Program-made: the position numbers and the translations under genes | Shown: positions 1-6,063 of the stretch, piece by piece | How the letters are laid out: each line of letters opens with the position of its first letter | How positions within the stretch are numbered: the first letter of the stretch is position 1 | Source of the DNA: an uncultured Collinsella sp. | Lineage (GTDB): Bacteria; Actinomycetota; Coriobacteriia; Coriobacteriales; Coriobacteriaceae | Reading direction: 5' to 3' | NCBI GenBank assembly: GCA_900551975.1 | Contig: URYA01000056.1 | Location: 1 to 8,936 of the forward strand | DNA length: 8,936 bases | The notes under the pieces: model-generated | The model's input: the letters and a program-made list of their open reading frames with translations, nothing else | The model's database searches: none | What the model was told of the DNA's origin: nothing

Positions 1-228
1 GCGGCCCGCGAGCCGCTGCTGCGCATTGCCAAGCGCGAGGGCACGACGATGCCCCAGAAGATCGCCGTGCGCGCCATCGCTATTCTGCTGGCGCTGGTCG
101 TCGATGCGCTGTTTATCTTTTTCGTCACCGGCCTGAACCCGCTGGCCGTCTACGGCGTCATGTGGGGTGGCACCTTTGCCAACATGACCCGCTTCAGCTG
201 GATGCTGCGCGACCTGTCCACGCTGCTC
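1..228 (+). CDS. ABC transporter permease, N-terminal part (partial at both ends; BPD_transp_2 / YufP-like)
   Basis: The frame is open from base 1, and the protein reads through a basic N-terminal stretch (RIAKREGTTMPQK) into one clear hydrophobic segment (AILLALVVDALFIFFV). It then has LNPLAVYGVMWGGTFAN and TRFSWMLRDLSTLL, which resemble the start of inner-membrane permeases of the nucleoside/branched-chain type (YufP or RbsC/LivH-like). In that family the chain would continue for some 300 more residues with about eight further membrane segments. Here the similarity stops at about codon 76, and the DNA that follows is argD on the opposite strand. The reading frame happens to stay open to a stop at 310-312, but those last 28 residues are antisense to argD and not permease. 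The true start probably lies before the window, because the residues ahead of Met 49-51 also look coding. The substrate cannot be told. Assignment to the permease superfamily is fairly firm; the YufP subtype is from memory of the family. Confidence 0.6.
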
Positions 229-231
229 GAT
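226..231. other. Breakpoint joining a truncated permease gene to a truncated argD
   Basis: Left of this point the plus strand codes for an ABC permease start. Right of it the minus strand codes for the first 81 residues of ArgD, ending in SNYFYIE. Both genes lose their 3' parts at the same place. The bases at 226-228 (ctc) fit either gene, so there may be a few bases of microhomology. No inverted repeats, target duplication or transposase is visible. The join may be a real inversion or deletion endpoint, or a chimera made during assembly. Confidence 0.75.
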
Positions 232-468
232 GTAGAAGTAATTGGAGACATGCATGAGCTTTTTGGTCTGTGCCTCGAGCGCCGAGAGCACAGCCAGGTT
301 GCCATGACCTAGGCTGCACACGCCGATGCCGGCAAGAAAGTCGAGGTACTCACGGCCATCGTCGCCGGTGAGCTTCATGCCATGGCCCTCGACAAACTCG
401 ACCGGAGAGCGGCCAAAGGTATGCATAACGTAATGGGATTCAAGCGATTGCTGAGCTGCAAGTGACAT
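226..468 (-). CDS. argD: Acetylornithine aminotransferase, N-terminal fragment (3' end lost at breakpoint)
   Basis: ArgD is the PLP-dependent enzyme that turns N-acetylglutamate semialdehyde into N-acetylornithine, using glutamate as amino donor, in cytoplasmic arginine synthesis. The visible 81 residues start MSLAAQQSLESHYVMHTFGR, followed by SPVEFVEGHG, a DGREYLDFLAGIGVCSLGHG block and HVSNYFYIE. This is the usual N-terminal pattern of class III aminotransferases of the ArgD type. ArgD is normally about 390-400 residues, so the PLP-binding lysine and all of the catalytic core are missing here. The ATG at 466-468 has a plausible ribosome site (AAAGG about 8 bases ahead). It lies 69 bases after the argB stop, in the expected order for the operon. 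The frame stays open to base 1, but residues past 81 are antisense to the permease and do not look like ArgD. Confidence 0.85.
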
Positions 469-537
469 GGGATGCCTTTCGTTGAGCGCCGGACGGCGCG
501 GGGCTATGGATGCAGGAATGGGGCGGCTGCGGGTCAG

Positions 538-1518
538 CTAGACCGTCTGAAGCTTCTCGACCTCGTCGAGGTTCTCGGTCAGACGCGCAGCAAACGTCGA
601 AAGCGGATGCGGATGCGTATCGAACTCGTAAGCCATCTCGGTGGAATGGATCACGGTACCGACGCCGGCATCGGTCAGCAGCTCCAGCAGCAGCGAATGC
701 GGCGTAGTACCGTTAATGATGTGGGCACGAAATACGCCGCCGGTAAGCGCATCGACGGCCGCACGCAGCTTGGGAATCATGCCCTTATCGACCTCGCCGC
801 CGTAGAGCATTTCGTTAACCTCGTCGAGCGTTAGGTTGGAGATAAGCGAGTCCTTGTCGCTAAAGTCCTTGTACAGGCCATCGACATCGGTCAAAAAGAT
901 CGCCTTATGCGCGTGGAGCGCCGCGGCAACGGCACCGGCGGCGGTATCGGCGTTGATGTTGAAGAAACCGCCGTCCTCCCCCGCCGCGACGGTGGCGATG
1001 ACGGGAATGTACTCGCTATCGAGTAAGCGCTCGATATAGTCGGTGTTGACGTGCGTCACTTTGCCCACGCGACCGAGCTCGGGGTCGAGCGGCTCGGCGA
1101 TGAGCGTGCCGGCATCGCTGCCCGACACGCCCACGGCCAGGTTGCCGTGGTGGTTGATGGCAGCAACCAGCTCCTGGTTAACCTTGCCGCCCAGCACCTC
1201 GCGCACGATATCCATAGTCGCCGGCGAGGTCACGCGCTGGCCGTTCTTAAACTCGACGGGAATATCGTAATGGCTCAGCGCCTCGTTGATAGCCTTGCCG
1301 CCGCCGTGCACGATGACGGGGCGCATACCGATGATCTTGAGCAAAACGATGTCGCTCATCACGTCGCGGCGCAGCTGCTCATCAACCATGGCGGCTCCGC
1401 CATATTTGATAACAACCGTCTTGCCGGTCAGGTTCTTAATCCACGGCAGCGCTTCGAACAGCAGCTGCGCGGTTGCTTCGTTGGATTCGCTCGAACGACA
1501 ATCGCGTGCGAATTTCAT
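538..1518 (-). CDS. argB: N-acetylglutamate kinase
   Basis: ArgB phosphorylates N-acetylglutamate with ATP, the second step of arginine synthesis, in the cytoplasm. The 326-residue protein shows the amino-acid-kinase fold markers: KYGGAAM (residues 38-44), the HGGGKAIN glycine loop (71-78), NINADTAAG (187-195) and the nucleotide-site TDVDGLYKD (210-218). It has about 37 residues before KYGG, including a likely helix ATAQLLFEALPWIKN. In the family this N-helix goes with hexameric, arginine-inhibited kinases, whereas the E. coli type starts directly at the glycine motif. The DAGVGTVI stretch (283-290) is also the place where such enzymes bind arginine. An extra tail of about 35 residues after it (HSTEMAYEFDTHPHPLSTFA onward) makes the protein longer than the usual 290-300. 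The ATG start has a GAGG-type ribosome site about 7-8 bases ahead. The gene lies 81 bases after argJ and 69 before argD. Confidence 0.96.
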   Translation of the reverse strand: MKFARDCRSSESNEATAQLLFEALPWIKNLTGKTVVIKYGGAAMVDEQLRRDVMSDIVLLKIIGMRPVIVHGGGKAINEALSHYDIPVEFKNGQRVTSPATMDIVREVLGGKVNQELVAAINHHGNLAVGVSGSDAGTLIAEPLDPELGRVGKVTHVNTDYIERLLDSEYIPVIATVAAGEDGGFFNINADTAAGAVAAALHAHKAIFLTDVDGLYKDFSDKDSLISNLTLDEVNEMLYGGEVDKGMIPKLRAAVDALTGGVFRAHIINGTTPHSLLLELLTDAGVGTVIHSTEMAYEFDTHPHPLSTFAARLTENLDEVEKLQTV

Positions 1519-1599
1519 AATCTGCCTCGTCTTTCATATCGTTATCGCGCCGTGCTCCGCTGTCCGCAATCGCGGCAAGATACGCAGCGTGCCCGGAAT

Positions 1600-2868
1600 C
1601 TAGGAACGGTAGTCGCCGTTGATGGAGATGTACTCATGCGTGAGGTCGCAGGTCCACACGGTCGTTGCCGCGTCGCCTGCGCCCAGGTCGGCCGAGATCA
1701 CGATCTCTGGCGCCTCGAAACGTCGTAGAGCCTCGTCCTCGTCAAAGGGAACAGTCAGACCGTCGCGACAGACGGGCATGCCCATCATGTCGATGGAAAC
1801 GTCTTCCTGATTAAACTTCACGCCGCACTTGCCAAGCGCCATAGCAACGCGACCCCAGTTGCAGTCGTGGCCGGCGATGCAGGTCTTAACGAGCGGCGAG
1901 TTGGCAACGGCACGGGCGGCGATATCGGCTTCCTCGTCGTTCACGGCGCCGGTAACGTTGACCGTAACAAGCTTGGATGCGCCCTCGCCATCGGCGGCGA
2001 TATTGCGTGCCAGGCTCTCGCACACCTCGTGCACGGCAAATGCCAACTCGTCGAAGGCATCGGAGCCCTCGACGATAGGCTCGGCATCTGCGGCAGCGGC
2101 ACCGGAGGCAAGCATGATGCAGGTGTCGTTGGTCGAGGTGTCGGAATCGACCGTTACCTTGTTAAAGGTCTGCTTGACGGTCGAGAGCAGCAGGGCATGA
2201 AGTGCCGCAGGCTCGACGGGGGCATCGGTGGTGATAACTGCGATCATGGTGGCCATGTTGGGCATGATCATGCCCGAGCCCTTGCACATTCCGCCTACCG
2301 TATAGACATTGCCCGCATGACCCGCAGCCTCACTGACGTAGGACACGGCGTACTCCTTGGAGTGCGTGTCGGTCGTCATGATGGCGCGAGCGGCATCGGC
2401 GCCACCGTGGGCGGAGAGCGCCTCGTAGGCAGCAGGAATGGCGGTCTCAAACGTGTCGATCGGCAGAATCTGGCCAATCACACCCGTGGAGGCAACCAGA
2501 ATCTGCTGGGGCTCACAGCCGATGACCTGCGATGCGATGCTGCACGTCTCGCGCGCGCATGCAAGGCCGGTCTCACCCGTAGCGGCGTTGGCATTGCCAG
2601 AGTTGACCGAAACGCCGGCGATGATACCGTAGCCCTTGTCGGCACCGCCCAGGTTGGCACGGCTCACCTGCACGGGCGCCGCGCAAAAGCGATTGGTGGT
2701 AAACACGCCGGCACCGGGACAGGGTTTATCGGGCATGACGAGCGCATAGTCCAAGCGCTCGGGATTCTTCCGGAATCCCGCATGGATGCCTGCGGCCTTA
2801 AAGCCGGCCGCTGCCGTAACGCCACCCTCGACGGCGCGAATCTTGATATCAAACAGCTCGGTATTCAT
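1600..2868 (-). CDS. argJ: Bifunctional ornithine acetyltransferase / N-acetylglutamate synthase
   Basis: ArgJ moves the acetyl group from N-acetylornithine to glutamate, so the acetyl group is recycled; bifunctional members also make N-acetylglutamate from acetyl-CoA. The 422-residue protein has the normal family length and is intact. Motifs seen are NSGNANAATG (89-98), STGVIG with the oxyanion-hole Thr128-Gly129, and KGSGMIMPNMATM (196-208). The last contains the self-cleavage site between Ala206 and Thr207; Thr207 becomes the N-terminal nucleophile of the beta chain. CNWGRVAMALGKCG and the closing INGDYRS are also typical. The start ATG has AAGGAG 11 bases ahead. It follows argC by 134 bases and precedes argB by 81. 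Whether it is mono- or bifunctional cannot be told from sequence alone; with no argA or argE seen here, recycling is the safe claim. Confidence 0.96.
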   Translation of the reverse strand: MNTELFDIKIRAVEGGVTAAAGFKAAGIHAGFRKNPERLDYALVMPDKPCPGAGVFTTNRFCAAPVQVSRANLGGADKGYGIIAGVSVNSGNANAATGETGLACARETCSIASQVIGCEPQQILVASTGVIGQILPIDTFETAIPAAYEALSAHGGADAARAIMTTDTHSKEYAVSYVSEAAGHAGNVYTVGGMCKGSGMIMPNMATMIAVITTDAPVEPAALHALLLSTVKQTFNKVTVDSDTSTNDTCIMLASGAAAADAEPIVEGSDAFDELAFAVHEVCESLARNIAADGEGASKLVTVNVTGAVNDEEADIAARAVANSPLVKTCIAGHDCNWGRVAMALGKCGVKFNQEDVSIDMMGMPVCRDGLTVPFDEDEALRRFEAPEIVISADLGAGDAATTVWTCDLTHEYISINGDYRS

Positions 2869-2950
2869 CGTCTTTATGACTCCTTATGTCAAACAAAAAA
2901 CGGACATCGGTTGGTGCGCCATGCCAGTCGTGATCATGAGACCAGCTTAA

Positions 2951-2966
2951 GAGTGGCGCCCCACTC
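2951..2966 (-). other. Small perfect hairpin between argC and argJ
   Basis: The bases form a 6-base-pair stem (GAGTGG with CCACTC) closed by a 4-base loop, inside the 134-base gap between argC and argJ. No run of U follows it on the minus strand, so it is not a convincing terminator. It could slow or process the message, or mean nothing. The rest of the gap shows no gene. Confidence 0.3.
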
Positions 2967-3002
2967 GATGCCCGACTACCAAATCGTTAACAATCGAATG
3001 TG

Positions 3003-4073
3003 CTACACCGGGCACGCCACTGTGGGCAAGCCTCGTCGCTCGTCAAAGCCAAAGACGATATTGGCGCACTGGACCGCTTGGCCCGCAGCGCCCTTGCACA
3101 GATTGTCGATGGCGCCCGTCGCCACCAGCACGCCCGCGCGTTTGTTGAACGCAAGGCCAATCTGGGCGGCGTTGGTGCCGACGACCGAAGCCGTCTTGGG
3201 CTGCTGGCCGGCATCGAGCACGCGCACGAAGGTGCGTCCAGCGTAGAACTGCTTGTAATAGTCGACGACATCCTCAAGAGCCAGGGAGTCGATGGCCTGC
3301 GGCGTGAGCGGCAGCGTCACCGTGGAGAGCAGGCCGCGCTTGAGCGATGCCAGGTGCGGGGTAAAGACGACGCGATCGGTCAGGCCAAGGATTTGCTCAA
3401 TCTCGGGCGTGTGGCGATGCTTGCCCACGCCGTAGGCCTCCAAGTTCTCGTCGGCGCTGCAAAAATGCGTACGAGCGTTGCAGGACTTGCCGGCACCCGT
3501 CACACCGCTGATGGCATCAACGATCACGGGGCCGCTCTGGGCAACCCAGCCAGCGCGCACGGCGGGCGCGGCGGCAAGGCTCGTTGCGGTGGGATAGCAA
3601 CCGGCGCAGGCGACCAACACGGGCTTTCCGGTGGCATGGTCGGATGCGGCGGTCTCCAAATCCTGGGAGAACAGCTCGGGCAGACCGAAAGCGCGGGTCT
3701 TGAGCAACTCGGGGCTCGTGTGCTCGGCGGCATACCAGGCCTCAAAGGTGGCTGGATCGCTCAGGCGATAATCGGCCGAGAGGTCAATGCAGGAGACTCC
3801 CGCGGCAAGCAGGGCGGGCACCTGAGCCATGGCAGCCGTGTGCGGCACGGCCAAAAATACCGCGTCGCAGTTCTTGAGTTCGGGGGCATCATGCGTCGTG
3901 AAGACAAGATCGCTTACGCCGGTGAAGCTCGGGTACACCGCAGACAACGGCTGGCCGGCATCGGCGTTGGACGTAATGGCAACAAGTTCAAACTCGGGAT
4001 GGCCGAGCACGAGGCGAATGAGCTCGGCTCCGGCATATCCAGCCGCGCCGACGATTCCAACCTTCAAAGACAT
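3003..4073 (-). CDS. argC: N-acetyl-gamma-glutamyl-phosphate reductase
   Basis: ArgC reduces N-acetylglutamyl phosphate to the semialdehyde with NADPH, the third step of arginine synthesis. The 356-residue protein starts with a Rossmann nucleotide loop, VGIVGAAGYAGAEL (residues 5-18). It carries the catalytic cysteine in VACAGCYPTATSLAAAP (Cys159), and later shows SGVTGAGKS and the conserved GVGKHRHTPEI stretch, which includes the active-site histidine region. The length is at the upper end of the usual 310-350. The ATG start at 4071-4073 has a strong AAGGAG six bases ahead. It is the first gene of the arg operon, and the 167 bases upstream of it carry the likely promoter and operator. The stop is TAG at 3003-3005. 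Nothing is broken. Confidence 0.96.
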   Translation of the reverse strand: MSLKVGIVGAAGYAGAELIRLVLGHPEFELVAITSNADAGQPLSAVYPSFTGVSDLVFTTHDAPELKNCDAVFLAVPHTAAMAQVPALLAAGVSCIDLSADYRLSDPATFEAWYAAEHTSPELLKTRAFGLPELFSQDLETAASDHATGKPVLVACAGCYPTATSLAAAPAVRAGWVAQSGPVIVDAISGVTGAGKSCNARTHFCSADENLEAYGVGKHRHTPEIEQILGLTDRVVFTPHLASLKRGLLSTVTLPLTPQAIDSLALEDVVDYYKQFYAGRTFVRVLDAGQQPKTASVVGTNAAQIGLAFNKRAGVLVATGAIDNLCKGAAGQAVQCANIVFGFDERRGLPTVACPV

Positions 4074-4142
4074 ATCAGACTCCTTGTCTGCGATTTATGC
4101 ACCGATGCGCATTTCGCAGCGGTCGTTATGAAGTGGGTTGAA

Positions 4143-4151
4143 ATTTTAGCA
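4143..4151 (-). promoter_or_regulatory. Extended -10 promoter for the arg operon
   Basis: Read on the minus strand the bases are TGCTAAAAT, with TG one base ahead of a TAAAAT -10 box: the extended -10 pattern. No good -35 box sits at 16-18 bases, which extended -10 promoters can tolerate. A start about seven bases downstream would give a leader of about 60 bases before argC. The -35 region coincides with the palindrome at 4163-4176, as expected for a repressed promoter. Confidence 0.5.
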
Positions 4152-4162
4152 CCAAAAGATGC

Positions 4163-4194
4163 ATTTACACGTAAATGGCTTGCATATTCATGCA
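4163..4194. promoter_or_regulatory. Paired palindromes, candidate ArgR operator (ARG boxes) for argC
   Basis: Two palindromes lie side by side: ATTTAC-AC-GTAAAT at 4163-4176 and TGCAT-ATTC-ATGCA at 4181-4194. Their centres are 18 bases apart. Paired AT-rich ARG boxes of about 18 bases, sharing TGCAT/ATGCA or TGAAT/ATTCA half-sites, are the known target of hexameric ArgR, and argC promoters are the classic site. They cover the -35 region of the extended -10 promoter. The ArgR gene itself is not in the window, so the regulator is inferred. Confidence 0.55.
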
Positions 4195-4239
4195 TTGAAA
4201 CATTCCCGACACATTCGCTTGAAGGAATTGACAAATAGA

Positions 4240-4293
4240 GCGGGCCCCGTATTGGCCGGCACTCCTTACGGTGCCGGGCAATACAAGGCCCGC
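4240..4293 (-). terminator. Long hairpin terminator of the flavin operon
   Basis: A 54-base near-perfect inverted repeat lies 38 bases after the stop of the last flavin-operon gene. Its outer stem is GCGGGCC/GGCCCGC, then come TATTG/CAATA and the inner CCGGCAC/GTGCCGG, with an 8-base loop at 4263-4270. On the minus strand it is followed by TCTATTTGTC, only moderately U-rich. It separates the flavin operon from the arg operon transcribed in the same direction. The stem is certain; its strength as an intrinsic terminator is less so. Confidence 0.7.
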
Positions 4294-4330
4294 CCATGCG
4301 AAAACTAAGTTGTTAGGATGAGCCAGCTGG

Positions 4331-4741
4331 CTAGAGCTCGACCGGCACCCATTCGTCGTGATTGCAGATAAAAGCCTCGGGATCTTCGACGCTAAAGAAG
4401 ACGAGCGTGGGGTCGTTAGGCCCCTCATAGTGCTCGCCCAGGCGCTCTAGATGCTTCCACCCGGCTTCGCGCATTTCGTCTAAAGCCCGGTCATCCAAGC
4501 CGGCACGCCCGCGCAAGATGAGCCAGCCATGGCCCGGCCACCAACTCGTGGCCTCAAAGCGCTGGTTTTGCAGCAGTTCCTGCCACACATCTTTAGTGCG
4601 CGCTGTCACAAACCACAGCTTGCCGTCCTGAATCTGTGCAAACGAGAACGGACGCACATGTGGCTGCCCGTCCACGCTCGTCGCCAAGTACCACGCCGGC
4701 ACCGACGTCAGATACTCCAACACCGTATTCAATCCGTCCAC
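4331..4741 (-). CDS. Pyridoxamine 5'-phosphate oxidase-like split-barrel protein (second copy)
   Basis: This is a 136-residue cytoplasmic protein of the FMN-binding split-barrel class. Motifs in order are VPAWYLAT (14-21), VRPFSFA (29-35), DGKLWFVTARTKDVW (39-53), the tryptophan-rich FEATSWWPGHGWLILRG and the AGWKHL helix. It ends in VFFSVEDPEAF. Small proteins of this type usually bind FMN (some bind F420 or heme) as dimers; the reaction here is unknown. It is a clear paralog of the gene directly upstream, roughly 45% identical by eye, and lies 44 bases after it. The start is GTG at 4739-4741, chosen because a strong AGGAGG sits four bases ahead and the N-terminus then matches the paralog. 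It is the last gene of the operon before the hairpin at 4240-4293. A true PLP-making PdxH is unlikely, as that is longer and has a different C-terminal motif. Confidence 0.85.
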   Translation of the reverse strand: MDGLNTVLEYLTSVPAWYLATSVDGQPHVRPFSFAQIQDGKLWFVTARTKDVWQELLQNQRFEATSWWPGHGWLILRGRAGLDDRALDEMREAGWKHLERLGEHYEGPNDPTLVFFSVEDPEAFICNHDEWVPVEL

Positions 4742-4745
4742 GTTT

Positions 4746-4751
4746 CCTCCT
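4746..4751 (-). promoter_or_regulatory. Strong Shine-Dalgarno that fixes a GTG start
   Basis: AGGAGG on the minus strand, four bases ahead of GTG at 4739-4741. It is the best ribosome site near this gene and decides the start of the second split-barrel protein. Confidence 0.7.
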
Positions 4752-4785
4752 GTACTAGCCAGTTTGAGAGCCTGGTTTGTGTGAG

Positions 4786-5232
4786 CTAAAGCTCCAGGCG
4801 CTCCTCGCTGCCGTCGATATCACAGAAGCGGGCGGCGATATTTCGCACCGAGAAAAACGCAAGGCGACCGTCGTTGGCACTATCGTGTTGCTCGCCGATG
4901 CCCACCATGTGCTTAAAGCCGGCTTGGCGCACCCGGTCGCTCACGACCGCGTCGTCCTCGAGCGCGGCCTCGCCGGTCAGCACGATCCAACACTCCCCCG
5001 GTTTCCAACCCGAAACCTCAAACTTGGGGTTCGCGCTGAGCTCGGCCCACACGTCCTTATCGCGCGAGGTGCAAAACCACAGCTTGCCATCATCGACCAT
5101 GGCAAACGAGAACGGCCTCACGCGCGGCTGATATCCGTCCGTCACGTCGATCGTGGCGAGATACCACGCCGGAATACGCCTAAGATACGAACAGGCGCGC
5201 TCGAGCTGCGCCGTGCGATCGTTGTCGGTCAT
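4786..5232 (-). CDS. Pyridoxamine 5'-phosphate oxidase-like split-barrel protein (first copy)
   Basis: This 148-residue protein is the upstream member of a tandem pair. It has RIPAWYLAT (18-26), VRPFSFA, DGKLWFCTSRDKDVWAEL, NPKFEVSGW, ECWIVLTGEAALEDD and the AGFKHMVGIGE block. These line up with the downstream copy almost end to end and with the flavin-binding split-barrel family. FMN is the likely ligand, but the substrate and reaction are not known. Compared with its sibling it has a longer N-terminus and a three-residue longer loop after WYLAT. The ATG at 5230-5232 has an AAAGGGG ribosome site about five bases ahead. Only 30 bases separate it from the ecfT stop and no terminator lies between, so it is probably co-transcribed with the riboflavin transporter under the FMN riboswitch. 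That context supports a flavin-related job. Confidence 0.87.
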   Translation of the reverse strand: MTDNDRTAQLERACSYLRRIPAWYLATIDVTDGYQPRVRPFSFAMVDDGKLWFCTSRDKDVWAELSANPKFEVSGWKPGECWIVLTGEAALEDDAVVSDRVRQAGFKHMVGIGEQHDSANDGRLAFFSVRNIAARFCDIDGSEERLEL

Positions 5233-5262
5233 AGGGACCCCTTTCCTGCGCTCGAATCGCGC

Positions 5263-6063
5263 CTAAACAAGTTGAAGATTGATGACGATGACGCAGATGA
5301 GCAGCAGCGTCGTCACCACCGCTGCCAGCGCATCCCCGCGGCCAAACGCAAGCGTATGCAGGCGTGTGCGGCCCTGCTCGCCGTGATAGCAGCGTGCATC
5401 CATGGCGGCAGACAACGTTTCGGCATGACGGAACACACCCGTGAACAGCGGAATCGCCACACTGCCGAGCATACGCACACCGCCGAGCAGGCCTCCCGTC
5501 ACGCGCGCGCCGCGACTCGCCTGTGCATCGGCCGTCTGCTTCATCTCGGTGGCAAACTGCGGCATAAAGCGCAGCGCGATACCCATGATCATGCCGAGCT
5601 CGTGCGCAGGAAGTCCCACACGCGCAAACGGCGCGAGCAGGCGCTCAAAGCCCGCGGTGAGGTCGAGCGTCGGTGTGGTGAGCGTGATGGCACTCATACC
5701 AGCCATCATCAAGGTCAGACGGCACGCCATAAAGGCAGCGGAATGCAGCGAGCCCTCGCTTATCTGCAAAAAGCCGAGCTGCCACAGGATGCGCCCGCTC
5801 TGGTCGGAAAACAGGTTGAGCACCGCGACCACGATGACGATCGCCAGCAGCGGCGCCATCGATGACAGGACGCGACGAGCCGGCACCCGAGACACGGTAT
5901 AGATCAGGACAACGAAGATTGCGACCGGGACCAGTCCGCGGAAGCTACTGACCGTGAGCGTCGTGATCAGAAACACAAAGCCCAAGAGCAACTTAGTTCG
6001 CGGGTCCAGGCGGTGGATTGCACTATCGCCGGAATAGTAGCTGCCAAACGAAAACGCCTCCAT
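5263..6063 (-). CDS. ecfT: ECF transporter transmembrane coupling protein
   Basis: EcfT is the membrane scaffold of energy-coupling-factor vitamin importers and links the two ATPases to the substrate-binding S component. The 266-residue protein has the family opening SAIHRLDPRTKLLLGFVFLI. Hydrophobic segments lie at about 24-40, 43-57, 69-84, 105-128 and 245-262. The two cytoplasmic coupling-helix motifs appear as ADAQASRGA (178-186) and SAAMDARCYHG (218-228); these normally hold the Ala-Arg-Gly-type triplets that dock on EcfA, here with the variants SRG and ARC. Length matches the family. The ATG overlaps the TAA of the ATPase gene by one base (TAATG). A strong AGGAGGG lies six bases ahead, so its translation need not depend on the broken upstream gene. 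It probably serves RibU encoded in the same operon. Confidence 0.94.
   Translation of the reverse strand: MEAFSFGSYYSGDSAIHRLDPRTKLLLGFVFLITTLTVSSFRGLVPVAIFVVLIYTVSRVPARRVLSSMAPLLAIVIVVAVLNLFSDQSGRILWQLGFLQISEGSLHSAAFMACRLTLMMAGMSAITLTTPTLDLTAGFERLLAPFARVGLPAHELGMIMGIALRFMPQFATEMKQTADAQASRGARVTGGLLGGVRMLGSVAIPLFTGVFRHAETLSAAMDARCYHGEQGRTRLHTLAFGRGDALAAVVTTLLLICVIVINLQLV

Noticed and set aside
1..225. ArgD continuing on the minus strand to the window start
   Set aside because: The minus frame is free of stops and begins with EQRGQVA, which faintly resembles ArgD. The rest is unlike ArgD, while the plus strand reads as a membrane permease.
229..312. Continuation of the plus-strand permease frame to a stop at 310-312
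   Set aside because: These residues are antisense to clear ArgD coding sequence and show no membrane character, so the open frame is accidental after the breakpoint.
1867..3246. Long open frames on the plus strand opposite argJ and argC (459 and 412 codons)
   Set aside because: They are antisense shadows in GC-rich coding DNA, with compositions rich in Arg, Gly and His and no family motifs; argJ and argC are unmistakable on the other strand.
4777..5865. Plus-strand open frame of 362 codons opposite ecfT and a split-barrel gene
   Set aside because: Low-complexity His/Arg-rich translation with no recognisable domain; the minus-strand genes explain the region.
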